64,000 bases of DNA from an uncultured Sphaerochaeta sp. (GCF_963667405.1 NZ_OY763408.1:3169237-3233236), one strand, 5' to 3'; shown: positions 1 to 8,027, counted from the first letter of the stretch. Translations and numbers: made by a program. The notes: generated from the sequence alone by a model not told the origin.

Positions 1-2
1 AG

Positions 3-365
3 GGTTCGAAGGTGGTGATGGAGATCATCCACAACTCCTTCAAGCCGGAATTCATCAACAGGCTGGATGAGATCATCGTCTTTGAGCGGTTGGGAAGTGA
101 GCAGGTCCGCAAGATCGTCACCTTGCAGCTGCAGATGCTTGCCAAACGCCTGCAGAAGCGTGGATACCTTCTGAGCTGGGATGATGGGGTGGTGGATGCG
201 CTGTACGAGGAGGGCTTTGACCCGGTCTACGGGGCCCGTCCGATCAAGCGTGCAGTACAGCGGCTGGTTGAGAACCCGTTGTCTGTGCAGTTGTTGTCCG
301 GAGCCTTCCCTCCTGACTCATCCATCCATCTCACCCGGTCGGGAGATCAGATCATCGCCCGGTAG
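3..365 (+). CDS. clpB: ATP-dependent chaperone ClpB, C-terminal end (partial)
   Basis: Only the last 120 or so residues are in the window; the reading frame is open at the left edge. The protein is the ATP-driven disaggregase that works with DnaK, DnaJ and GrpE to pull aggregated proteins apart. The visible part is the end of the second AAA+ module: a FINRLDEI segment, then the sensor-2 motif in GFDPVYGARPIKR, followed by the small C-terminal domain. ClpA, ClpC and ClpX tails differ from this spacing, so ClpB is preferred, but the diagnostic middle domain lies outside the window. The stop codon overlaps the end of the convergent nucleotidyltransferase gene by 14 bp. Confidence 0.88.
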   Translation, partial: GSKVVMEIIHNSFKPEFINRLDEIIVFERLGSEQVRKIVTLQLQMLAKRLQKRGYLLSWDDGVVDALYEEGFDPVYGARPIKRAVQRLVENPLSVQLLSGAFPPDSSIHLTRSGDQIIAR

Positions 366-924
366 TGAGCAGCTGTTCATAGGCCTCGAGGGTGTCGATG
401 TCGGTGACATATGCCGCATCCTCCACCTCGAGGCGTTGGGTGGGATACTTGCTGAGCAAGGAACGCATGGAAAAGGGCAGTTTTTCCCCAAGGATGATCT
501 GCCTGAAGGCTGGACCCAGCAATACCGGGTGGCCGAAGCGACCCTGGAATGAGGGCCTCACTACGTCCATATGCGCGTTGCCCGCGATCCAGTCATACTG
601 TTCTTTCCCGATCAGGGGCATATCAGCCAAGGATATGAAGAAAGGCTCTCCTTCGTGCAGGTGCCGTGCACCTGCCTGGGTTGAGCATCCTTGTCCCAGC
701 GCATAGTCGGGGTTGTGGACAACCAGCAGGGAAGGACAGGCAAGGCTTTTCAGCTGTTCGCAGACCTCGTCAGCGCGAAAACCGGTAACCACAATGGTGT
801 ACAGTCCCGCCTCAAGGGATGCCGAGACTGCTTTGGCCACGATGCTGGTACCCCGGTAGGGGAGCAAGAGTTTCTTGCCTTCGCTTCGTGAGCCCAGTCC
901 CGCTGCCAATAGGATATTTTCCAT
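352..924 (-). CDS. MobA/MocA-like NTP transferase
   Basis: This 190-residue protein has the N-terminal nucleotide-binding signature of the MobA/MocA family, LLAAGLGSRSEGKKLLLPYRG, which binds the NTP and carries the conserved lysine. Later segments (VVTGFRAD, a PLIGKEQY loop and RPSFQGRFGHPVLL) fit MocA, the enzyme that transfers CMP or GMP to molybdopterin. Family members also act on other sugar or cofactor substrates, and no molybdenum cofactor gene is nearby, so the substrate is not assigned. A good ribosome site (AAGGAAG) precedes the ATG. The promoter appears to share its -10 element with that of the divergent DUF554 gene. Confidence 0.8.
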   Translation of the reverse strand: MENILLAAGLGSRSEGKKLLLPYRGTSIVAKAVSASLEAGLYTIVVTGFRADEVCEQLKSLACPSLLVVHNPDYALGQGCSTQAGARHLHEGEPFFISLADMPLIGKEQYDWIAGNAHMDVVRPSFQGRFGHPVLLGPAFRQIILGEKLPFSMRSLLSKYPTQRLEVEDAAYVTDIDTLEAYEQLLTTGR

Positions 925-933
925 GGTTCTTCC

Positions 934-982
934 TTGAGTGAGGTTTGCAAACGTATTATACTCGATGCCAATATGATTGCCA
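934..982. promoter_or_regulatory. Overlapping divergent promoters sharing one -10 element
   Basis: Plus strand: TTGAGT (934-939), 17 bp, TATACT (957-962), reading toward the DUF554 gene. Minus strand: TGGCAA (977-982), 16 bp, TATAAT (955-960), reading toward the nucleotidyltransferase. The two -10 hexamers overlap by four bases. The plus-strand start point would fall about 968-970, only a few bases before the ATG at 973. Confidence 0.6.
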
Positions 983-1701
983 CCTATTTCAATGCCCTCA
1001 TGGTTATCCTGGGGTCCCTGCTCGGACTCATCGTCAAGAACAAGCTCAAAGCTTCCTATCAGGAAGTGGTGTTCACCTCTTCCGGTCTCATCACACTGGT
1101 GATCGGCATTTCCATGGCCATGCAGACCGGCTCATACCTGATCCTGCTCTTTTCGGTTGTCATCGGAGGATTCGTCGGGTATGCATTGCGCATTGAGGAA
1201 GGGGTGCTTGCTCTTGGCTCATGGATGGAAAGAAGGTTGAGCAAGGGAAAGGGGAGCGCAGAGAGTGCGCGCAATTTTGCCTTGGGATTCCTGAATGCTT
1301 CCCTGCTCTTCTGCTCCGGAGCGATGACCGTGGTGGGATCCATCCAGGCAGGGACGGTGGGGGACTACCAGCTGATCCTGGTAAAATCGATCATGGACGG
1401 ATGCATGGCGATCATCTTCAGCTCAATCTATGGTATTGGCGTTATGGCCAGTGCCCTCTTCATCCTGCTCTACCAAGGGTTTTTCACCCTTGCCGGCGGC
1501 TTCATCGCCCCAGTCCTTGGAGATGCAGGGATTACCGAGCTTGCTGCGGTGGGCGGGGTGCTCCTGATGATGATCGGATTCTCCCTGCTGGATATCAGAA
1601 AAAGCAAGGCAGGCAATTTCATGCCAGCCATGGTGATTGCACCGCTGCTCACGTTGCTTTCCCCTCACCTCACCGGTATGCTTTCTTCTCTTGGTCTGTA
1701 G
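973..1701 (+). CDS. DUF554 family membrane protein
   Basis: An integral membrane protein of 242 residues and unknown function, matching the DUF554 (YqgA-like) family. It opens with the family's typical N-terminus (FNALMVILGSLLGLIVKN) and has about six or seven hydrophobic segments, including a Gly-rich stretch and a C-terminal helix. I chose the ATG at 973 rather than the upstream TTG at 934 because the family begins at this point and the promoter -10 lies at 957-962. No ribosome-binding site precedes 973, so the message is probably leaderless or nearly so. The 3' end overlaps the convergent HTH gene by 32 bp. Confidence 0.85.
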   Translation: MIATYFNALMVILGSLLGLIVKNKLKASYQEVVFTSSGLITLVIGISMAMQTGSYLILLFSVVIGGFVGYALRIEEGVLALGSWMERRLSKGKGSAESARNFALGFLNASLLFCSGAMTVVGSIQAGTVGDYQLILVKSIMDGCMAIIFSSIYGIGVMASALFILLYQGFFTLAGGFIAPVLGDAGITELAAVGGVLLMMIGFSLLDIRKSKAGNFMPAMVIAPLLTLLSPHLTGMLSSLGL

Positions 1702-2035
1702 CGATGCAGTTCTTGTAACTGGTGAGAAAGCACCAGATGAAATCCAGCTCTTTCTGGTCGAATTGTTCTATGAGGGCGAGGATTTCCTGTTTGCGGTCCT
1801 GAGGTTTCTCACAGACCTCATCCTCTTCCCGATATCCCTTGGCGTACCCGAACTCAAGTTCCTCAAGTCCGAGGCCTGTAAGCTGCGAAAGGCGAAGCAA
1901 CACATGCATGGGTGGTCTCTTGTCGGCATGAATCCAACTGGAAAGAGTGCTGCGTTTGACTCCCAGTAGTTTTGCCAGATCCACAACAGTGGTGGAGTGC
2001 AGTAAAATTTTCATGCGTTCCCAGAACTTTTGCAT
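1670..2035 (-). CDS. Small HTH transcriptional regulator (phage CI-repressor-like)
   Basis: A 121-residue protein with an N-terminal helix-turn-helix: residues about 17-45 read DLAKLLGVKRSTLSSWIHAD, close to the CI-repressor family HTH, in which the recognition helix follows the GVK turn. The C-terminal half (about 75-121) is charged, has no recognisable enzyme or ligand domain and contains two Cys. An internal Met (residue 8, at 2014) is a possible alternative start. An inverted repeat, ATGAC-8-GTCAT, lies 30 bp upstream at 2065-2082 and could be its own operator. The target genes are unknown; adjacent glgP is a candidate but nothing proves it. Confidence 0.7.
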   Translation of the reverse strand: MQKFWERMKILLHSTTVVDLAKLLGVKRSTLSSWIHADKRPPMHVLLRLSQLTGLGLEELEFGYAKGYREEDEVCEKPQDRKQEILALIEQFDQKELDFIWCFLTSYKNCIATDQEKKAYR

Positions 2036-2064
2036 GCTCTGAATATAGCAGTCGGATTATCAGG

Positions 2065-2082
2065 ATGACGAGATATTGTCAT
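2065..2082. promoter_or_regulatory. Candidate operator upstream of the HTH regulator
   Basis: Inverted repeat ATGAC, 8-nt spacer, GTCAT. It lies immediately upstream of the HTH gene, and one arm contains an ATGACA that could serve as a weak -35 on the minus strand. A regulator-operator pairing is inferred only from position. Confidence 0.3.
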
Positions 2083-2155
2083 TTATTTGTACTATTTTAC
2101 AAGACAATATGTATTTCTATTACTGATAACACAATACAATTCTCACAAAATGACG

Positions 2156-2184
2156 AAAAAATATCACCCCGAAACCGGGGTGAT
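2156..2184 (-). terminator. Rho-independent terminator of glgP
   Basis: A perfect 9-bp stem (ATCACCCCG / CGGGGTGAT) with an AAAC loop, followed on the minus strand by ATTTTTT. It begins 24 bp after the glgP stop codon. Confidence 0.9.
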
Positions 2185-2207
2185 GAAAATTCGGCAGAAC
2201 CCTTGGG

Positions 2208-4721
2208 TCACTTGCGCTTTGCGGCATCGGCGAGGGCCGTGTCGATGCTGGTATCCTTCTCAACCGGACAGGGCTCGATGTCCCAGATCTCCTTGGCGTA
2301 CTGGGCGATGGTCCGATCGCTGGAGAACTTTCCGCTTGCACTGATATTGAGTACTGCACGACGGTTCCACTCCGCTTTATCCAAGGTGTAGAGCTCACGT
2401 GCAGAACGGTGTGCATCCCGGTACATGCCAAGATCGGCAAAGTGGTAGTAGCGGTCGCCCTCCTCAAAGAGGCTCCTGCGAAGCGGCTCGAAGATGTTCG
2501 GCTCATTCACATTGAAGTAGCCGCTGAACAGAAGGTCGACGATGCGCTTGATCTCTCCGTCCGCCAGGACGCGGGAGAACGGGTCGTAACCGAGACTGAG
2601 CTTGGCGATTTGTTCTTCAGTGTTGCCGAAGATGAACATGTTCTCCTTGCCCACCTCTTCTGCAATTTCCACATTTGCCCCATCCATGGTGCCGATGGTC
2701 AATGCGCCATTGGCCATGAACTTCATGTTTCCGGTACCCGAGGCCTCGGTTCCTGCAGTTGAGATCTGCTCGGAAAGGTTCGTGGCTGGGATGATGAGCT
2801 CAGCCATCGAGACGCGGTAGTTGGGCATGAAGTGCACAGCAAGCTTGTCTTTGGTGGCCGGGTCGGCGTTGATGACCTTGGCGATGTTGTTGATCAGCTT
2901 GATGATAAGTTTTGCATTCACATATCCAGGGGCTGCCTTGCCGCCGAAGAGGAAGGTGGTGTGTTCCATCTCCTTGGTGGCTTCACCCCCGTTCTTGAGG
3001 TCGGTATAGATGAGCAGGATGTTCAGGGCATTGAGCAGCTGCCGCTTGTATTCATGGATACGCTTGACCTGTACATCGAAGAACGAGTCTGGGTTGATGA
3101 TCAGGTTGCTTTCCTGTTTCAGAAAAGCGGCGGCACGAATCTTGTTCTCTTTCTTGATCTTCTCGAAGTCGGTGAGGAAGGTGCTGTCCTTGGCAAAGGG
3201 GGCAAGGTTGGCTATCTGGCTGTAATCGGTGATCCAGCCATCACCGATTGCACTGGTGATCAGGGATGCCAGCTTGGGATTGGATGCAAGCAACCAACGC
3301 CGCTGGGTGATCCCGTTGGTCTTGTTGTTGAACCGATCGGGATAGATGAGGTTGAACTGGGGGAACATCGATGTCTTGAGCAGCTGGGAGTGCAGCTCGG
3401 CAACACCGTTGGTGCTGTGGCTTCCCACGATGGCAAGGTTGGCCATGCGGACCTGTTTGGGGTTTGACTCCTCGATGATGCTGATCTTGCTGAGCATCTG
3501 CGGTTGCAGCGGGAAGTAGGCGACTGCCTGCTGGAGGAACCGGTGGTTGATTTCGTAGATGATCTGCAGGTGTCTGGGAAGAATCTTCTGCAGCATAGGC
3601 AGTGACCATTTTTCCAGTGCCTCAGGCATCAGGGTGTGGTTGGTGTAACCCATGGTCCGCACGGTGATATCCCAGCTCTCATCCCAATCCAACTGCTCCT
3701 CATCAAGGAGGATGCGCATCATTTCAGGAACAGCCAATGACGGATGCGTGTCGTTGAGCTGGATGGCTGCAAACGAGGGGAAGTTCGTCCAGCTCTGCTT
3801 TTCCCTCTTGAAGCGCCTGACGATGTCTGCAAGCGAGCATGCTACAAAGAAATACTGCTGCTTGAGCCTGAGTTCCTTGCCCATGTAGAGGGTGTCGTTG
3901 GGGTAGAGGACCTGGCTGAGGTTCTCTGCTGATATCTTTGAACGGACTGCTTCCGTATAATCACCGTCGTTGAACTCATGGAAGTTGAACTCCTCCGGGC
4001 TCTTTGCCGACCAGAGCCGCAAGGTGTTCACGGTCTTGCACCCATAGCCGATGATGGGGGTGTCGTAGGCAATTCCCTGAACAATCTCAGAACCTGACCA
4101 CTTGAACTGGTCGCGGCCATGCTCACGGATCACCTGGACCTCGCCACCGAACTGGACAGGATAGACCACATCGGGTCTGATCACTTCCCAGGGATTGCCG
4201 TCGCGCAGCCAGTTGTCAGGCTGCTCGGCCTGCCATCCGTTCTTGATCTGCTGACGGAAAATGCCGTAATTGTACCTGATTCCATAGCCATAGGCGGGGA
4301 TTTCCAAGGTTGCCATCGAGTCGAGGAAGCAGGCTGCAAGTCGGCCAAGGCCCCCGTTGCCCAGGCCGGCGTCAGGCTCCACCTCGCTGAGCTCCTCATA
4401 GGTATAGCCGAGAGAGGAGAGCGCCTTGCGCACTTCCTCCTCGATGCCGAGGTTGATGATGTTGTTGGTCATGGCCCGGCCCATCAGGAACTCCAGGCTG
4501 AGGTAGTACACGCGTTTTGCGCTTTGTGAGCGCTGGGTCTTGCGGCTCTGGTTCCATTGGTGGATGATTCTATCGCGAACAGTGAGGGCGAGCGCATTGT
4601 AGCGACCCTCCTGCGTGGTGTGATACATATCTGCGTCTTGGCTGTACTTCAGGTGCTCAGCAAAGTCCTGGGCAATGTCCTGTGCAGTATGGCCATATCG
4701 GGTCTTTTGTTGGTCCTTCAT
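2208..4721 (-). CDS. glgP: Glycogen/alpha-glucan phosphorylase
   Basis: An 837-residue enzyme that releases glucose-1-phosphate from the non-reducing ends of glycogen or maltodextrin, using pyridoxal phosphate. The length is normal for the family. The cofactor lysine lies near residue 667 in EASGTGNMKFMANGAL, followed by the conserved GTMDGANVEI. The N-terminal active-site segment GNGGLGRLAACFLDSMA and a VKRIHEYKRQ motif are also intact. The gene is monocistronic, with a promoter at 4760-4788, an AAGGAG ribosome site and its own terminator. No other glycogen gene is in the window. Confidence 0.97.
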   Translation of the reverse strand: MKDQQKTRYGHTAQDIAQDFAEHLKYSQDADMYHTTQEGRYNALALTVRDRIIHQWNQSRKTQRSQSAKRVYYLSLEFLMGRAMTNNIINLGIEEEVRKALSSLGYTYEELSEVEPDAGLGNGGLGRLAACFLDSMATLEIPAYGYGIRYNYGIFRQQIKNGWQAEQPDNWLRDGNPWEVIRPDVVYPVQFGGEVQVIREHGRDQFKWSGSEIVQGIAYDTPIIGYGCKTVNTLRLWSAKSPEEFNFHEFNDGDYTEAVRSKISAENLSQVLYPNDTLYMGKELRLKQQYFFVACSLADIVRRFKREKQSWTNFPSFAAIQLNDTHPSLAVPEMMRILLDEEQLDWDESWDITVRTMGYTNHTLMPEALEKWSLPMLQKILPRHLQIIYEINHRFLQQAVAYFPLQPQMLSKISIIEESNPKQVRMANLAIVGSHSTNGVAELHSQLLKTSMFPQFNLIYPDRFNNKTNGITQRRWLLASNPKLASLITSAIGDGWITDYSQIANLAPFAKDSTFLTDFEKIKKENKIRAAAFLKQESNLIINPDSFFDVQVKRIHEYKRQLLNALNILLIYTDLKNGGEATKEMEHTTFLFGGKAAPGYVNAKLIIKLINNIAKVINADPATKDKLAVHFMPNYRVSMAELIIPATNLSEQISTAGTEASGTGNMKFMANGALTIGTMDGANVEIAEEVGKENMFIFGNTEEQIAKLSLGYDPFSRVLADGEIKRIVDLLFSGYFNVNEPNIFEPLRRSLFEEGDRYYHFADLGMYRDAHRSARELYTLDKAEWNRRAVLNISASGKFSSDRTIAQYAKEIWDIEPCPVEKDTSIDTALADAAKRK

Positions 4722-4759
4722 GAGGAACTCCTTGTAATTGTGACAAATACGTGTGATAA

Positions 4760-4788
4760 ACTATATCTGATAGAAGAAATCTGAGCAA
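4760..4788 (-). promoter_or_regulatory. glgP promoter
   Basis: On the minus strand TTGCTC (783-788 of the 4 kb block), 17 bp, TATAGT (4760-4765). The predicted start point leaves a leader of about 32 nt before the glgP ATG, carrying AAGGAG. Confidence 0.6.
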
Positions 4789-4824
4789 CTGGTCCAAGTT
4801 TTTTCCCTTTCTCTGTGGTGCGTA

Positions 4825-4853
4825 TTGACAAAAACCATGCACTCTGGTAAGTT
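4825..4853 (+). promoter_or_regulatory. Promoter of the tRNA-Thr/rpmG/secE/nusG/rpl/rpo operon
   Basis: TTGACA (4825-4830), 17 bp, TAAGTT (4848-4853). The start point near 4860 gives a 50-nt 5' segment before tRNA-Thr. No clear terminator is visible before 17452, so this may drive the whole cluster. Additional internal promoters cannot be excluded. Confidence 0.65.
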
Positions 4854-4910
4854 TGCTTCTGCGTGTTGAAGGCAGATGCATCTCGTATTTTGTCTTGATA
4901 TGCAACCGAC

Positions 4911-4983
4911 GCCCTTGTAGCTCAGTCGGTAGAGCACCACCATGGTAAGGTGGGGGTCAACGGTTCAAATCCGTTCGAGGGCT
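4911..4983 (+). tRNA. tRNA-Thr (anticodon GGT)
   Basis: Complete cloverleaf: acceptor GCCCTTG/CGAGGGC, D arm GCTC/GAGC, anticodon stem CCACC/GGTGG with loop ATGGTAA (anticodon GGT), T arm AACGG/CCGTT with TTCAAAT. The discriminator base is T and CCA is not encoded. It is transcribed together with rpmG and tRNA-Trp. Confidence 0.95.
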
Positions 4984-5047
4984 CTTTTTTTATCCCCTTC
5001 CGGTTTAGTAGGATGGGTAGAGGTGAAAACTCACCGAGGAGCATGAA

Positions 5048-5227
5048 ATGGGTGATGCAAAGAAGAAAGGTCCCGTGGAGAAAATAGCTCTCCAGTGCAC
5101 CGAATGCAAGCAGAAGAACTATACAACCGAGAAGAATCGGAGAAATACTCAAGGTAAGCTTGAGTTGAACAAGTATTGTCCGTTTGAGCGCAAGCACACC
5201 TTGCACCGCGAGACAAAGATCAAATAG
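5048..5227 (+). CDS. rpmG: 50S ribosomal protein L33
   Basis: This 59-residue basic protein of the large subunit sits near the E site. The family pattern is clear: CTEC at residues 17-20, NYTT, then [13 protein letters not shown]. Zinc-binding L33 proteins have a second CxxC in this last segment; here only Cys44 remains and the fourth position is Glu47, so the zinc ribbon is incomplete. The gene sits between two tRNA genes, an arrangement known from other bacteria in which tRNA-Trp, secE and nusG follow rpmG. Confidence 0.95.
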   Translation: MGDAKKKGPVEKIALQCTECKQKNYTTEKNRRNTQGKLELNKYCPFERKHTLHRETKIK

Positions 5228-5249
5228 GTAGTTTGATCGAGAAGCAAAT

Positions 5250-5323
5250 AGGCCAATAGCTCCAATTGGTAGAGCGCTGGTCTCCAAAACCGGATGTTGA
5301 GGGTTCGAGTCCTTCTTGGCCTG
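5250..5323 (+). tRNA. tRNA-Trp (anticodon CCA)
   Basis: Acceptor AGGCCAA/TTGGCCT, D arm GCTC/GAGC, anticodon stem CTGGT/ACCGG with loop CTCCAAA (anticodon CCA), T arm GAGGG/CCTTC with TTCGAGT. The discriminator is G and CCA is not encoded. It lies between rpmG and secE, a widely conserved location. Confidence 0.95.
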
Positions 5324-5359
5324 TCTGCTTCTCGATCTTTTTCCACAAGGAGCCTTTTC

Positions 5360-5539
5360 ATGAAGAAGCTTATCAAGTATTTCAAGGAGTCCCACCAGGA
5401 ACTGAAAAAGGTTGTCTGGCCCTCCCGTGAAGCTGTCATTTCTTCCACTAAGGTCGTACTTGTCTCCACGGTGCTTGTCGCAATATTCCTTGGGTTGGTG
5501 GATTTCCTCCTGCTCAAGGGTGTGTTGTTTGTACTGTAA
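5360..5539 (+). CDS. secE: Preprotein translocase subunit SecE
   Basis: A 59-residue protein that clamps the SecY channel. It has the short bacterial form: an amphipathic N-terminal helix with the conserved ELKKVVWPSR motif (about residues 14-23), followed by one transmembrane helix (about 29-58). The ATG at 5360 has AAGGAG eight bases upstream and matches the usual MKKLIKYFKES start. It lies 9 bp before nusG. Confidence 0.95.
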   Translation: MKKLIKYFKESHQELKKVVWPSREAVISSTKVVLVSTVLVAIFLGLVDFLLLKGVLFVL

Positions 5540-5548
5540 GGCGGCACC

Positions 5549-6109
5549 ATGGCAAAGGGCTGGTACGTAGTACATACTTATTCGGGATACGAACAGAAAA
5601 TTGAGCGAATCATCAACAAGATGCGCGAGACCGATATGGACTTCGCGCTTGTCTGTTCTGAAGTGAAGGTCCCTTTTGAGACTGTAGTGGAAGTTAAGGA
5701 CGGGGTGAGGCGCGACGTTAAGAGAAAAATCCTTCCTGGATATATTCTTGTTGAGCTCGACTTGCCCGACAACAGCTGGAAGACTTGGTGTTCCCAGATC
5801 AAGCGCATTCAGGGAGTAACAGGTTTTGTCACTCCCAATGACAGCATCAAGCCGCAGCCGCTCTCCGCTGGTGAGGTGAAAAGCCTTTTCCAGAAGACCG
5901 GTGATCTTCCCGCTGAAAAAGTGTTCAAACCCAAGCAGACATTCTCTGTGGGTGAACAGGTGAGAATCATTGAAGGACCGTTTGACTCCTTCACCGGCGT
6001 CATTGAAGAAGTCAACCTTGAGAAGGCTCGCATGCGGGTCAGTGTTGGTATCTTTGGACGCTCCACTCCGGTTGAGGTGGATTTCCTGCAAGTAGAAAAG
6101 ATTCTGTAG
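5549..6109 (+). CDS. nusG: Transcription termination/antitermination factor NusG
   Basis: At 186 residues this is the standard two-domain NusG. The N-terminal NGN domain starts with WYVVHTYSGYE and binds the clamp of RNA polymerase. The C-terminal KOW domain (GEQVRIIEGPFDSFTGVIEEV, about residues 130-150) contacts Rho or ribosomal protein S10. The sequence has no insertion of the kind seen in some thermophiles. It is co-transcribed with secE, as usual, and is separated from rplK by a 185-bp gap that holds the L1-type leader. Confidence 0.97.
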   Translation: MAKGWYVVHTYSGYEQKIERIINKMRETDMDFALVCSEVKVPFETVVEVKDGVRRDVKRKILPGYILVELDLPDNSWKTWCSQIKRIQGVTGFVTPNDSIKPQPLSAGEVKSLFQKTGDLPAEKVFKPKQTFSVGEQVRIIEGPFDSFTGVIEEVNLEKARMRVSVGIFGRSTPVEVDFLQVEKIL

Positions 6110-6198
6110 TCGTCTTTTGGACTGGATGGCTGCACGAGAGTTTTCTGATTTTTTACAACCGAGTCCATTTGTGTGTGATTACTCCCTCATCATTGCAT

Positions 6199-6236
6199 GA
6201 GGTGGGAGCCTGATCGTATGACAGGCGTTAAGACCA
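6199..6236 (+). promoter_or_regulatory. L1-binding mRNA leader of rplK-rplA
   Basis: The segment folds as outer stem GGT/ACC (6201-6203, 6233-6235), an asymmetric internal loop with GGGA on one side and GTTAAG on the other, and inner stem GCCTG/CAGGC (6208-6212, 6222-6226). A helix-loop-helix with a GGTGGGAG strand resembles the L1 binding site of 23S rRNA, as in known L1 mRNA leaders. Ribosomal protein L1 made in excess would block translation of rplK and rplA. It lies 59 nt before the rplK start. Confidence 0.6.
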
Positions 6237-6294
6237 GCGCGAAATCGAAAAACTTCCGAGAATTTGGAAGTGATTGTCGCGTAAGGAGAGAAAC

Positions 6295-6726
6295 ATGGCA
6301 AAGAAAAAGGTAACTGCAGTCATCAAATTGCAGTGCCCTGCCCAGAAGGCTACGCCGGCACCCCCGATCGGGCCCGCGCTTGGACCTCATGGTGTCAGTG
6401 CCCCCAAGTTTGTCCAGGAGTTCAACGATAAAACGAAGAGCTACGAAGCTGGACTCATTCTTCCCGTCATCATTACTGTGTATGCAGACAAGAGCTTCAC
6501 GTTCATCCTGAAGACTCCTCCTGCCGCTGTGCTCATCAAGAAAGCTCTTGGTCTGACCAGTGGTAGCGGAAGCCCGAACAAGGTGAAGGTTGGCAAGCTC
6601 TCTCAGGCACAGCTGACTGACATTGCAACGACCAAGTTGGAAGATCTCAATGCAAATGACATTGAGGCTGCCAAGAAGATCATTGCAGGGACTGCCCGCA
6701 GCATGGGCGTAGAGGTGGAGCAGTAA
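6295..6726 (+). CDS. rplK: 50S ribosomal protein L11
   Basis: This 143-residue protein binds the GTPase-associated region of 23S rRNA together with L10 and L7/L12. The N-terminal domain carries the Pro-rich [16 protein letters not shown] segment (about residues 15-30), where thiostrepton and release or stringent factors act; the C-terminal rRNA-binding domain follows. The ATG at 6295 has AAGGAGAG upstream; an upstream in-frame start would add a non-family extension. It is separated from rplA by 1 bp. Confidence 0.98.
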   Translation: MAKKKVTAVIKLQCPAQKATPAPPIGPALGPHGVSAPKFVQEFNDKTKSYEAGLILPVIITVYADKSFTFILKTPPAAVLIKKALGLTSGSGSPNKVKVGKLSQAQLTDIATTKLEDLNANDIEAAKKIIAGTARSMGVEVEQ

Positions 6727-6727
6727 G

Positions 6728-7417
6728 ATGAAACACGGAAAGAATTATCGCGAAAGCATCAAGAAAGTTGACCGTGCAAAGCTCTACACCTTCGAAGAGG
6801 CTGCTGCCTTGGTGAAGGACATTGCGTTTGCAAAGTTCGATGAGACGGTGGAAGTATCTGTAAAGCTGACCCTGAAGAAGAGTCAGAGTGTCCGTGACAC
6901 CGTAGTTCTGCCCAACCAGTTCTCTGCCCAGAAGCGCGTACTCGTATTCGCAAAGGGTGAGAAGGCTGAGGAAGCTCGTGAGAATGGCGCCGCTTTTGTA
7001 GGCGACGACGACCTGATCGAGAAGATCCGCGGCGGCTGGATGGATTTTGATGTGGCAGTCGCCACCCCTGACATGATGAAGGACGTAGGTCGTCTCGGTC
7101 CCATCCTGGGTCGCAGAGGCTTGATGCCGAACCCCAAGACCCAGACGGTTACCTTTGACATCAAGGGAGCTCTTGCTGAGTTGACCAAGGGTCGTGTTGA
7201 GTTCCGCTCGGACAAGACCAACGTCATTCACCTTCCCATCGGAAAGGTTTCCATGGATCCGGCTTTGGTGAGCGAAAACGCTCGCGCTGTGGTCAAGGAA
7301 ATCGTCCGCAAGAAGCCTTCTGACGCTAAGGCTGACTTCGTTGTCAGTATCGCTGTTTCCTCCACCATGGGTCCGGGCGTCCGGATCAACGTGAAGGATA
7401 TGTCGGCTTCGGTATAA
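6728..7417 (+). CDS. rplA: 50S ribosomal protein L1
   Basis: At 229 residues this is the normal length of L1, the mobile L1-stalk protein that guides deacylated tRNA out of the E site. Family landmarks include [11 protein letters not shown] and the GKVSMD segment in the second domain. In many bacteria L1 is also the translational repressor of the rplK-rplA unit; the leader at 6199-6236 would be its target here. The gene starts one base after the rplK stop, which fits translational coupling. Confidence 0.98.
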   Translation: MKHGKNYRESIKKVDRAKLYTFEEAAALVKDIAFAKFDETVEVSVKLTLKKSQSVRDTVVLPNQFSAQKRVLVFAKGEKAEEARENGAAFVGDDDLIEKIRGGWMDFDVAVATPDMMKDVGRLGPILGRRGLMPNPKTQTVTFDIKGALAELTKGRVEFRSDKTNVIHLPIGKVSMDPALVSENARAVVKEIVRKKPSDAKADFVVSIAVSSTMGPGVRINVKDMSASV

Positions 7418-7432
7418 GAGGAGATGCACACT

Positions 7433-7957
7433 ATGGATTACAAGACTCGTATCACCCCCGCCAAGGAAGAGGCCGTCAAGCAGCTGAAGGATGAATTCAG
7501 CCAGTACACCGGGTACATCTTCACTGACTACCGCGGTATGACCGTTGAACAGATCACCACCCTTCGCAGAACCCTGATGAAAAAGGATGCTGCTTACCGG
7601 GTTGTGAAGAACCGTTTTGCCAAAATTGCCCTGACTGAGCTCAACAACCAGGCTGATGAGCAGCTTGTTGGCCCTACCGCCATCGCACTTGTCCGTGGAG
7701 ACGAAGCAAATATCGTAGCCAAGGATCTGTTCGCAATCGGCAAGGAAGGCGCTCCCCTCAAGGTGAAGGGTGCTATGCTCGATGGAAAATATTTCTCCCC
7801 CGAGGAAGTGGAAGCTTTCAGCAAGCTCCCGACCAAGTTGGAGTTGATTGCTTCCTTGATGGGCACCATGAAGGCTCCCGTGCAGAAGCTGGCAGCAACG
7901 TTGCTTGCCTATGTCGAAAAGAATGGCGGCTCGGTTTCCGCCACCGAAGAGAACTGA
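7433..7957 (+). CDS. rplJ: 50S ribosomal protein L10
   Basis: A protein of 174 residues that forms the base of the L7/L12 stalk: the N-terminal half binds 23S rRNA and the C-terminal helix binds L7/L12 dimers. The ATG at 7433 is preferred to the one at 7424, because the ribosome site GAGGAG (7418-7423) directly abuts 7424 but stands nine bases from 7433. FTDYRGMTVEQ and VVKNRFAKIA are typical family segments. Only 15 bp separate it from rplA, so there is no room for a conventional L10 leader between the genes. Confidence 0.97.
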   Translation: MDYKTRITPAKEEAVKQLKDEFSQYTGYIFTDYRGMTVEQITTLRRTLMKKDAAYRVVKNRFAKIALTELNNQADEQLVGPTAIALVRGDEANIVAKDLFAIGKEGAPLKVKGAMLDGKYFSPEEVEAFSKLPTKLELIASLMGTMKAPVQKLAATLLAYVEKNGGSVSATEEN

Positions 7958-7958
7958 A

Positions 7959-7997
7959 CACAGTCTTAGTCTTCACAGGTAACCTGCTATGACTGTG
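7959..7997 (+). other. Intercistronic hairpin between rplJ and rplL
   Basis: CACAGTC (7959-7965) pairs perfectly with GACTGTG (7991-7997) and encloses a smaller hairpin, CAGG-TAA-CCTG (7976-7986). There is no U run, so it is more likely an RNA-stability or translation element than a terminator. L7/L12 is needed in several copies per L10, which gives such an element a plausible role. Confidence 0.4.
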
Positions 7998-8027
7998 CAG
8001 ACAAAATTTGTATAAGGAGAAGATAAT

